Source: Bacteroidota bacterium
GTDB lineage: Bacteria; Bacteroidota; Bacteroidia; Chitinophagales; Chitinophagaceae
Direction of reading: 5' to 3'
Length of the DNA stretch: 21,972 bases
Assembly (NCBI GenBank): GCA_023433265.1
Contig: JAEZDR010000007.1
Span: 1-21,972, forward strand
Below, one piece after another: positions 1-7,196 of the stretch. Each line of letters starts with the position of its first letter. Position 1 is the stretch's first letter. The notes under the pieces were generated by a model that was given only the letters and a program-made list of their open reading frames with translations, had not been told where the DNA came from and did no database searches. A program made the position numbers and the translations under genes.

Positions 1-1366
1 GTTTATAAACGGGCAATTCGTAGCACCACAATCAGGTAAATACTTCGACACCATTAACCCGGCAAACGAACAAAAGCTGTCTAGCATAGCCCATGCGGGC
101 GAAGCGGATGTAGAAAAAGCGGTGAAGGCAGCGCGAAATGCTTACAACAATGTATGGGGTAACATGCCGGCAAAAGAACGTGGCAAATACATTTATCGTA
201 TTGCCCGCATGGTGCAGGAAAGAGCAAGAGAACTTGCCATCATCGAGAGCCTGAATGGCGGCAAACCCATCAGGGAATCGAGAGACGTTGATATTCCATT
301 AGTGGCTAATCATTTTTTCTACTATGCCGGATGGGCTGACAAACTTGAATACGCGTTTCCTAACCGGAAGCCGCAGCCCCTTGGGGTTGCGGGGCAGATT
401 ATTCCGTGGAACTTTCCATTGTTAATGGCAGCCTGGAAAATAGCTCCGGCGCTTGCCACGGGTAATACTGTAGTATTGAAACCTGCTGAAACTACTCCCC
501 TCACAGCATTGAAACTTGCAGAAATAATACAGGATGCAGGTTTACCTCCCGGTGTTGTAAACATCATTACCGGCTTTGGCGATACAGGTGCAGCGTTGGT
601 AAAACACCCCGGTATTGATAAGATAGCATTTACAGGATCCACTGATGTAGGCAAACTTATACAGCGCGCAGTTGCAGGCAGCAATAAAAAAGTAACGCTT
701 GAACTAGGGGGAAAGGCAGCCAATATCATCTTTGATGATGCACCAATAGACCAGGCAGTGGAAGGCGTAATTAATGGTATCTACTTCAACCAGGGGCATG
801 TTTGCTGCGCAGGGTCACGATTATTTGTGCAGGAGAGCGTGTACGAAGAAGTGGTACGAAAACTTAAAGACAGGCTTGAGACTTTATATGTGGGCGATCC
901 GTTGGATAAGAATACTGACATTGGGGCTATCAACTCACGCCAGCAACTGGAAAATATAGAGAAGTACCTGGAAATAGGCAGAAAGGAAGGCGCCGAAATA
1001 TACCAGAGCAGTTGCCCCTTACCAGAAAAAGGTTTCTGGTGTAAGCCTACCATCTTTACAGATGTGGCGCAAAGCAGCCGAATAGCCCAGGAAGAAATCT
1101 TTGGGCCCGTTCTTACTGTACAAACATTCAGAACAGACGATGAGGTTATAGAGAAGGCCAACAACACACCGTACGGCCTAAGCGCAGGCGTATGGACGGA
1201 TAAAGGTTCTAAGATATTTAACCTCACCACGAAGATGCGTGCAGGGGTGGTTTGGGCTAATACCTACAACAAGTTTGATCCTGTTGCGCCTTTTGGCGGG
1301 TACAAGGAAAGCGGTTACGGAAGGGAAGGCGGCTTGCATGGACTATACGCTTACGTGAAGCTATAG
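1..1366 (+). CDS. Aldehyde dehydrogenase, NAD(P)+-dependent (5' end outside window)
   Basis: The reading frame is open from the first base of the window (first full codon at 2), so the start lies upstream; about 454 residues are visible against the usual 480-500, so some 30-40 N-terminal residues are missing. The ALDH hallmarks appear in order: the cofactor-site motif IPWNFP, the FTGSTDVG turn, the general-base motif LELGGKAA, the nucleophile segment FNQGHVCCAGSR (catalytic Cys expected to be the first of the CC pair), EIFGPVL, and the C-terminal PFGGYKESGYGREGG. The family oxidises aldehydes to carboxylic acids in the cytosol. The substrate cannot be read from the sequence; the general layout fits the broad betaine/phenylacetaldehyde-type ALDH group. 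No operon partner is visible downstream, where a repeat array follows. Confidence 0.95.
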   Translation, partial: FINGQFVAPQSGKYFDTINPANEQKLSSIAHAGEADVEKAVKAARNAYNNVWGNMPAKERGKYIYRIARMVQERARELAIIESLNGGKPIRESRDVDIPLVANHFFYYAGWADKLEYAFPNRKPQPLGVAGQIIPWNFPLLMAAWKIAPALATGNTVVLKPAETTPLTALKLAEIIQDAGLPPGVVNIITGFGDTGAALVKHPGIDKIAFTGSTDVGKLIQRAVAGSNKKVTLELGGKAANIIFDDAPIDQAVEGVINGIYFNQGHVCCAGSRLFVQESVYEEVVRKLKDRLETLYVGDPLDKNTDIGAINSRQQLENIEKYLEIGRKEGAEIYQSSCPLPEKGFWCKPTIFTDVAQSSRIAQEEIFGPVLTVQTFRTDDEVIEKANNTPYGLSAGVWTDKGSKIFNLTTKMRAGVVWANTYNKFDPVAPFGGYKESGYGREGGLHGLYAYVKL

Positions 1367-1400
1367 GCTTTGGTGCATAATATTGTGGGTAGCTTATTTA

Positions 1401-1543
1401 CGTGATTGCTTCAAGGTTGGTTGGGAGTTGCTTCGGGTTTGCGTCGAGTTTGGACCGCTACAGCACCGCTACAACATCGCTACAGCATCGCTACAACATC
1501 GCTACAACACCATTACAGCATCGCCACAGCATCGCTACTCCTG
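1401..1543. repeat. 11-bp tandem array with drifting unit (13 units)
   Basis: Thirteen consecutive 11-bp units can be laid out without a gap, starting at 1401, 1412, 1423 and so on to 1533. Units from 1456 to 1532 are close to CGCTACARCAT (seven near-identical copies, for example CGCTACAACAT at 1467 and 1489). Units from 1401 to 1455 look different (CGTGATTGCTT, CAAGGTTGGTT, GGGAGTTGCTT, CGGGTTTGCGT, CGAGTTTGGAC) but keep the same register. Column 7 is T in the first five units, A in the next seven and T in the last. Eleven is not a multiple of three, so short open frames across it (LQHRYSIATT-type peptides) are by-products. The array lies in the 298-bp gap between the ALDH gene and the next plus-strand gene. 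Its function is unknown. Confidence 0.85.
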
Positions 1544-1664
1544 CCTTTTTTAAGGGAATTTCCTTATCTCCGAAATACCGGGGCAGCCTGCTGAATGAAT
1601 AAAACTGACTTTTGTCATAGCTTGTTTTTGGGATCCGCAGTAGCTTAGTGCAAAACCCCGGGTT

Positions 1665-2288
1665 ATGAAAATGATTTTCCTCTCAGGCCTGGTTGTACTT
1701 TCTCTTTATTTAGGTAAACTAAGCCCGCTCCTCAGCCTCCTGACTAGTTCTTCAGTAGCCATTGCAAAATCTACTACTGCAGAAATGCAACAACCTGCTG
1801 AACTTAAGATAACCTATATCGCTAAAAACGTTTCCCGAAAGCAAACATGCGATGGACAGGTAAAACTTTCCGTATCCGGTGGAACCTTGCCGTACGCCAT
1901 TAGATGGGCTAACGGAAGTACTGAAACTTCTCTCACAGGCCTTTGCGAAGGCACCTACATGGTAACGGTAACCGATGCATCAGGAAAGCAGTTGACTGAG
2001 CCTATTAAAATAGGCGCTCCGGACGTGTCTCCATTAATTATTAAAGGGGATTACTTTTTGCAGGGCAGCGATGCGGTAAAACAACTGGAGCTTTCTGTTA
2101 CGATCTACTCGGGTGTGCCTCCTTATTCGTACGAATGGAGCGATGGCAGTTCCGGCTATTGCATCAGGAATGTGTCAGATGGCGTTTATAAAGTAAAAGT
2201 AAGGGATGCAGCGCGGCAAGTTGATACTTGCCGGTTTGTGATAGTAGGGAAAAAGGTAGAGGTGAGCTGCCAGTATAAAAATCTTTAA
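1665..2288 (+). CDS. Secreted protein with two SprB-like repeats
   Basis: A 207-residue protein of unknown specific function. The N-terminus (about residues 1-34) is hydrophobic with a small-residue end (SSSVAIAKS), consistent with a signal peptide or membrane anchor. Two beta-sandwich repeats follow. Repeat 1 (about 58-110) reads CDGQVKLSVSGGTLPYAIRW, then an NGS turn, then GTYMVTVTDASGK. Repeat 2 (about 135-195) reads VTIYSGVPPYSYEWSDGSS, then DGVYKVKVRDAARQVDTC. The pattern GG-PPY-W-(S/N)G...GTY-VTVTDA is the SprB repeat signature found in large Bacteroidota gliding/adhesion proteins; here there are only two copies and no type IX secretion C-terminal domain. No Shine-Dalgarno sequence is seen. 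The start is the first ATG of the frame, with a second ATG two codons later. The gene is followed directly by a strong terminator. Confidence 0.75.
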   Translation: MKMIFLSGLVVLSLYLGKLSPLLSLLTSSSVAIAKSTTAEMQQPAELKITYIAKNVSRKQTCDGQVKLSVSGGTLPYAIRWANGSTETSLTGLCEGTYMVTVTDASGKQLTEPIKIGAPDVSPLIIKGDYFLQGSDAVKQLELSVTIYSGVPPYSYEWSDGSSGYCIRNVSDGVYKVKVRDAARQVDTCRFVIVGKKVEVSCQYKNL

Positions 2289-2304
2289 AGGGTATTGAAA
2301 AAAT

Positions 2305-2332
2305 AAAGCGGCCTCCCAGAGGAGGCCGCTTT
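2305..2332. terminator. Bidirectional intrinsic terminator
   Basis: A perfect 12-bp stem (AAAGCGGCCTCC at 2305-2316 pairing with GGAGGCCGCTTT at 2321-2332) encloses the loop CAGA. T-rich sequence follows on the plus strand, and the A-rich side at 2297-2307 gives a T tract on the minus strand. It lies between the convergent SprB-repeat gene and topA, so it probably serves both. Confidence 0.9.
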
Positions 2333-2353
2333 TATACTTTCCAAATCCTTACA

Positions 2354-4942
2354 CTATTTCTTCTTTGCCGACTTTGTAGCAGCTTTTTTAGCTGCTGCTT
2401 TTTTGGGCGCCGCTTTTTTAGCTGCCGCTTTTGTTTTTTTAGCAAATGCGCCCGGCACCTGCTCCTCTATCCATTTCTTCACTTCTTCGAGGCTGATGCC
2501 ACTTAGCTCTTCTGCGGTAAACTTACCGCCGTCTTCTTTTTTACCCAGTTTCAACATCTTTTTGTTGAACCGGATAAAAGGCCCCCAACGGCCATTCTCG
2601 ATCGCTATCTTTTCCTCAGGCCATTGTTGAACAAAGCGATTAGCTTCTTTATCCAGCTTCTTGTCGATCAGTTGCTCAATATCGCTTTGTGAAAGATTAT
2701 CGAAGTTGTAAGCTTTAGGAACATTAATAAACAAGTCGCCCCATTTAATGAAAGGACCAAACCTACCTTTACCTTTCGTTACTCCCTGATCTTTATAGAA
2801 AGCAATTGGAGCGTCAGCCAGTTCCTTTTGCCTGATTAACTCAATTGCCCTATCCATATCCACAGCCATCGCGTCTTCGCCGCGCGGGATAGAAATAAAC
2901 TGCTCGCCATACTTAACGTAAGGACCGAATCTTCCCACACCTACGCTCACCTCCTGCTGCTCGTACTCGCCCAATATTTTAGGCAGTTGAAACAGCTCCA
3001 TAGCTTCTTCGAAAGAGATTGTTTCAATACTCTGTGCAGCTTTTAGCCGGGCAAACCTTGGCTTTTCCTCTTCATTGGCTTCGCCTATCTGCACCATAGG
3101 GCCAAAGCGCCCTATGCGAGCTACCACCTTCTTACCCGTTTCTGGGTCTACCCCAAGTTCCCGTTCGCCCCTAATGCGCTCGGCATTCTCTATTGTGTTT
3201 TCTACATCTTTTTTGAATGGCAGGTAAAACAGGTCAACCATCTTGGACCAGTCTTTTCTGCCCCTTGCTATTTCGTCAAACTCTTCTTCAATTTTGGCGG
3301 TAAAGCCATAGTCCATCACATCATTAAAGTACTGGCTAAGAAAGTCGGTAACTACCAGCCCAAGGTCTGTTGGAAACAGCTTCGATTTTTCTGCACCATA
3401 ATTCTCTTTCTCCACTTTGCGGCTCACTTTGTCGCCGGATAGTAAGAGTAGCACAATCTCGCGCTGGAGCCCTTCTTTATCCCGCTTTTCCACGTAACCT
3501 CTCTTTAGGATAGTGCTGATGGTAGGTGCATAAGTAGAAGGCCGGCCAATACCGAGTTCCTCTAGCTTTTTTACAAGTGAAGCCTCTGTATAGCGTGGAG
3601 CAGGCCGCGTAAAGCGCTCCACCGCTCTCATTTCCTTAAACGCCAATTGCTGACCCACAGTGATTGGCGGCAACATACCTTCCGTATTTTCTTCGTCTGC
3701 CCCATCGTCATCGTCCCTGTCTTCCATATAAATCTTAAGAAAGCCATCGAACTTCAATACCTCGCCCTGTGCCGTTAGCTCCTCATTATTAGTAGATACC
3801 TTAATCTTAGCAATGGTACGCTCCAGTTCTGCATCAGCCATTTGGCTGGCCATGGTTCGTTTCCAGATAAGCTCATATAATCTCCGGGTATCGGGATCAG
3901 AAACGGTGAGATTGTCCATATAGGTGGGCCTTATGGCTTCGTGTGCTTCCTGCGCACTCTCGTTCTTATTCCTGAACTTCCGTACCTGTGAATATTCGCC
4001 TCCAAACTGGCGTGTCACCTGGTCCTTTATTGCATGAACAGCGGTATCGCTCAGGTTAACACTATCGGTACGCATGTAGGTTATATTACCACTCTCGTAA
4101 AGCTTTTGTGCCAGCAGCATGGTTCGGCTTACACCATAACCAAGCTTACGGCTTGCCTCCTGTTGGAGGGTAGAAGTGGTGAAAGGAGGTGCCGGCGACT
4201 TCTTAGCAGGCTTCACCTGCACATCTGTAACCTTGTAGGCTGCACCCTTACAACTGTTTAAAAATGATTCAGCATCTTCAGCCGATGATTTGCGTGCGCC
4301 TTCTGCTTTGAAACTAACCGGCTTATTGTTGATATCATCCGCTGTAAAAGTTGCTTCTATTTTGAAACTGCTGCTGGAATTGAATGCATTAATCTCTCTT
4401 TCGCGCTCAGCAATCAGGCGCACTGCCACACTCTGTACCCTTCCCGCGCTCAGGTTGTTTTTCATGCTCATCTTGCGCCATAAAACCGGGCTCAATTCAA
4501 AACCAACAATGCGGTCAAGTATCCGGCGGGCCTGCTGAGCATTTACAAGATTCATATCCACTGTACGAGGTTGCTGAACCGCTCTTTGGATAGCAGGCTT
4601 CGTAATTTCATGAAAAACAATGCGTTTAGTGGTTTCAGGGTTCAAACCCAATACCTCGCATAGATGCCAGCTAATGGCCTCCCCTTCACGGTCCTCATCC
4701 GTTGCCAGCCAAACCTCTTCGCTCTTCTTTGCCAGTTGCTTCAGCTCTTTTACTACGCGCTCTTTGTCGTCCGGAACTTTATAGCGGGGCTTATAGTGAT
4801 TGTTTACGTCAATACCCATATCCCCTTTTTCCAGGTCGCGGATGTGGCCATAACAACTTTTTACCTCAAAGTCTTTCCCAAGGATTTTCTCAATGGTTTT
4901 AGCTTTTGCAGGCGACTCAACTATCAAAAGGTTCTTTGCCAT
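2354..4942 (-). CDS. topA: DNA topoisomerase I (type IA)
   Basis: An 862-residue enzyme that relaxes negatively supercoiled DNA by single-strand passage. The chosen start is the ATG at 4942 (MAKNLLIVESPAKAKT), where the Toprim domain begins. The frame stays open 39 codons further upstream, but that stretch does not resemble the family. The Toprim acidic residues are visible (Glu9 in VESPAK; DEDREGE at about 82-88), and the active-site tyrosine is in NITYMRTDS (about Tyr289). In place of the zinc fingers of the E. coli enzyme, the C-terminal third has four GRFGP/GRWGP repeats (GRFGPMVQIG, GRFGPYVKYG, GRFGPFIKWG, GRWGPFIRFN). A Lys/Ala-rich tail of about 30 residues ends in KKK and probably contacts DNA. 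The gene converges on the SprB-repeat gene and diverges from the IgGFc-like gene. Confidence 0.97.
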   Translation of the reverse strand: MAKNLLIVESPAKAKTIEKILGKDFEVKSCYGHIRDLEKGDMGIDVNNHYKPRYKVPDDKERVVKELKQLAKKSEEVWLATDEDREGEAISWHLCEVLGLNPETTKRIVFHEITKPAIQRAVQQPRTVDMNLVNAQQARRILDRIVGFELSPVLWRKMSMKNNLSAGRVQSVAVRLIAEREREINAFNSSSSFKIEATFTADDINNKPVSFKAEGARKSSAEDAESFLNSCKGAAYKVTDVQVKPAKKSPAPPFTTSTLQQEASRKLGYGVSRTMLLAQKLYESGNITYMRTDSVNLSDTAVHAIKDQVTRQFGGEYSQVRKFRNKNESAQEAHEAIRPTYMDNLTVSDPDTRRLYELIWKRTMASQMADAELERTIAKIKVSTNNEELTAQGEVLKFDGFLKIYMEDRDDDDGADEENTEGMLPPITVGQQLAFKEMRAVERFTRPAPRYTEASLVKKLEELGIGRPSTYAPTISTILKRGYVEKRDKEGLQREIVLLLLSGDKVSRKVEKENYGAEKSKLFPTDLGLVVTDFLSQYFNDVMDYGFTAKIEEEFDEIARGRKDWSKMVDLFYLPFKKDVENTIENAERIRGERELGVDPETGKKVVARIGRFGPMVQIGEANEEEKPRFARLKAAQSIETISFEEAMELFQLPKILGEYEQQEVSVGVGRFGPYVKYGEQFISIPRGEDAMAVDMDRAIELIRQKELADAPIAFYKDQGVTKGKGRFGPFIKWGDLFINVPKAYNFDNLSQSDIEQLIDKKLDKEANRFVQQWPEEKIAIENGRWGPFIRFNKKMLKLGKKEDGGKFTAEELSGISLEEVKKWIEEQVPGAFAKKTKAAAKKAAPKKAAAKKAATKSAKKK

Positions 4943-5275
4943 GGTAACAGTAACTAAAGTCAAAATGGTTAATGGCCATTTAATGACCCGGTAAAAGGAC
5001 ATCAAACAGCGCTTAAAAAATGCCTCCGCCGGTTTCCTGAACACTCCCGGCAGGTGCAATATTAGGTTAAAGGCTTAAAACACAAAAAAGGCCAGACTGC
5101 GGAAACTACATTAACCTCTCAAAATCAAGCTTCCAGGTATTAAAACTTCTTACACATACAAACCGTAAGGTGAATATGTATTAGCATCAAAATGGTCCAA
5201 AATGCCCGGAAAGCGTTCGACAGACTTGAAGTATCTATCCTCCTAACGCTTATTTTTACAAATCACCAGGACACT
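4943..5275. other. Divergent intergenic region, topA / IgGFc-like gene
   Basis: This 333-bp gap must hold the promoters of both divergent genes. Both flanking frames stay open into it (topA frame to 5059; IgGFc-like frame from 5192), but these extensions lack family similarity and would bury the topA Toprim start and the signal peptide. A 10-bp palindrome AATGGCCATT lies at 4971-4980, about 30 bp upstream of the topA start. I see no convincing TAnnTTTG element, RNA gene or 11-bp array. Confidence 0.5.
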
Positions 5276-7036
5276 ATGATTAAAAAATTACTTGCCACTA
5301 CCACACTTGTTTTTGCCTTCGTACTAATCACATTTGCCCAAAACAGCACAGCCGGTACAGATTTCTGGGTTGGTTACGGGCACCACCAGTTTATGGAACA
5401 AGGGGGCAATACGCAACAAATGGTATTATACATAGCCGCCGGTGCCCAGGCTACAGATGTTACCGTTACGATACATAACAGCGGTATTATGCCATCAACT
5501 GACTGGAAAAGAACCTATCACATTCTTGCAAACAATACGATCTCCACCGGTACCACAGCGCCTCTATCTGCCTACCCAACCATTACAGGCGCTCCCGGAA
5601 CCGATAGTTGGACGATGCCTAAAACCGGGCCTTACGACTGCCGGCTATTTAGTGTACCTCCAACAGGCACGGGCAGCACAGGAGTATTTCAAAAGAAAGC
5701 AATCCATATTGAGAGTACCCAACCCGTAGTGGCTTACGTCCACATTTATGGATCTGCATCATCCGGGGCGTCGCTGCTCATTCCTTCTTCAAACTGGGGA
5801 TACAACTACCGGGCGGTTAATAGCGATCAATCTTATGCTTCCAATTGCTTTTCGTGGATGTACGTAGTTGCTAAGGAAGACAGCACAACTTTCAAAATAA
5901 CCACGCCAGTTCCTACCCTGGCAATGAATCAAACGGGCTTACAGGCCAATGTATCTAAACTTATCACACTCAATAAAGGGGAGATATACCAGGTACTGGG
6001 AGCAAATATGAGTGCTGACACGAGCGGTAATGGCGGTTCATCCAGCCAGGGCTATCAGCTTACAGGCACCTTGGTAGAAGTAGTACCGAACGAACATAAT
6101 AAAATGCACCAGGTGGCGGTATTTTGCGGTAGCAGCAGAACCTCAGCACCCATGTCATGTGGGTCAGGTGGCGGCGACAACGATATTCAACAGCTCATAC
6201 CGATAGAAGAATGGGGCACCGAATACCTGACAGCCCCCACGTCCAGCTCCGTTACGGCGTCAACAACTGGCAGCAACTTTTATAAGGTAATGGTTTCTGA
6301 CCCTGCCACCGTTGTCATGCGCAATGGAGCGGTGTTAGCTCCGTCCACCTTTAATAACGGGTATTATAGTTTCCAAAGCAGTACAGCGGACTACATTACA
6401 GCCAATCAACCTATCCTCGTCGCGCAGTTTCTTTCAGGAGGTTTGGCGTGCCTGGGAGGCGGTGTTGGAGACCCTGAAATGTTTTATCTCTCCCCTTTAC
6501 AGAAGGCCGTTAAGAAAACATTGATATACAAAACAACGATGGAGAACATTGCTGTGAACTATGTTACTCTCCTACTTCCAACAGCAGCCCTTGGCAGCCT
6601 TAAAATAGACGGATCGCCCATACTAAACCATCAATACGCCCATCCTAATATGCCTGGCTACACGGTAGCTATAAAAAGATGGGGCCCTGCAAGCCAGTCC
6701 GCTTCGGTTATAGAATGTGATAGTGCTTTTGTAGGCATCACCTATGGCCTGGGGTCAGTGGAGTCGTACGGCTATAATATTGGATATAAAACCACGAACT
6801 ATATTTCACGAACTATTTATCATTTTACCGGTACGGGCAACTGGAACGATGCGTCCTCATGGCTGAACGGAAAAGTGCCTCCGTTGGTGGTTAATGCAGG
6901 CGAAGAAGTAATTATCGAACCTTCCAGTGGCGAGTGTAACTTCAGTGGTAATATAACAGTAAAGCAAGGTGGAAAACTGGAAGTTAAGCCCGGCAAGAAA
7001 CTAAATGTTACGGGACAGGTTATAATAGAAGACTAA
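5276..7036 (+). CDS. Secreted protein with IgGFc-binding-like domain
   Basis: A 586-residue protein; the start at 5276 was chosen because it gives a clean signal peptide (MIKKLLATTTLVFAFVLITFAQ), although the frame is open from 5192. The mature protein begins with GTDFWVGYGHH. The long middle part has features I associate with the IgGFc-binding N-terminal-like family (PF17517 type): IHIESTQPVVAYVHIYG, LLIPSSNWGYNY, VVAKEDSTTFKITTP and IPIEEWGTEYLTAP. The last about 80 residues change character to a short beta-rich segment (GTGNWNDASSWLNGKVPP, then GGKLEVKPGKKLNVTG), like the turns of a beta-helix or adhesin stalk. Members are typically exported surface or adhesion proteins in Bacteroidota; the ligand here is unknown and immunoglobulin binding should not be assumed. 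No C-terminal type IX secretion domain is obvious. A terminator follows. Confidence 0.8.
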   Translation: MIKKLLATTTLVFAFVLITFAQNSTAGTDFWVGYGHHQFMEQGGNTQQMVLYIAAGAQATDVTVTIHNSGIMPSTDWKRTYHILANNTISTGTTAPLSAYPTITGAPGTDSWTMPKTGPYDCRLFSVPPTGTGSTGVFQKKAIHIESTQPVVAYVHIYGSASSGASLLIPSSNWGYNYRAVNSDQSYASNCFSWMYVVAKEDSTTFKITTPVPTLAMNQTGLQANVSKLITLNKGEIYQVLGANMSADTSGNGGSSSQGYQLTGTLVEVVPNEHNKMHQVAVFCGSSRTSAPMSCGSGGGDNDIQQLIPIEEWGTEYLTAPTSSSVTASTTGSNFYKVMVSDPATVVMRNGAVLAPSTFNNGYYSFQSSTADYITANQPILVAQFLSGGLACLGGGVGDPEMFYLSPLQKAVKKTLIYKTTMENIAVNYVTLLLPTAALGSLKIDGSPILNHQYAHPNMPGYTVAIKRWGPASQSASVIECDSAFVGITYGLGSVESYGYNIGYKTTNYISRTIYHFTGTGNWNDASSWLNGKVPPLVVNAGEEVIIEPSSGECNFSGNITVKQGGKLEVKPGKKLNVTGQVIIED

Positions 7037-7055
7037 AGCTCTAAAGCTTATATTA

Positions 7056-7085
7056 AAAAAGAGAGGTGGTGATACCTCTCTTTTT
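7056..7085. terminator. Intrinsic terminator after IgGFc-like gene
   Basis: A 12-bp stem (AAAAAGAGAGGT at 7056-7067 with ACCTCTCTTTTT at 7074-7085) has a six-base loop GGTGAT. The plus-strand T tract forms its 3' arm. The A tract on the 5' side could also terminate minus-strand transcripts arriving from glgX. Confidence 0.85.
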
Positions 7086-7196
7086 ATAAATTACAAAACC
7101 GGCCGTTGCCCTTGTATCATCCATAATTTTCCGCATTGGGGCCTTGCCTGTCTCTAAGCCCTCTCCTTAGCCTCTTGGCACAGCTACTTACGAACA

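Noticed and set aside
1402..1602. Two overlapping short open frames with LQHRYSIATT-type repeats
   Set aside because: They are translations of the 11-bp array. The unit is not a multiple of three, so similar repeat peptides appear in more than one frame, and there is no support for a gene.
4943..5059. N-terminal extension of topoisomerase I by 39 residues
   Set aside because: The Toprim domain starts at the ATG at 4942, as in the family. The extension has no similarity to known enzymes and lies in the promoter region.
7135..7195. A fourth 11-bp array downstream of glgX
   Set aside because: Some CTCTAAGCCCT / CTCCTTAGCCT similarity is seen at about 11-12 bp spacing, but the register slips and no constant column could be held for more than about three units.
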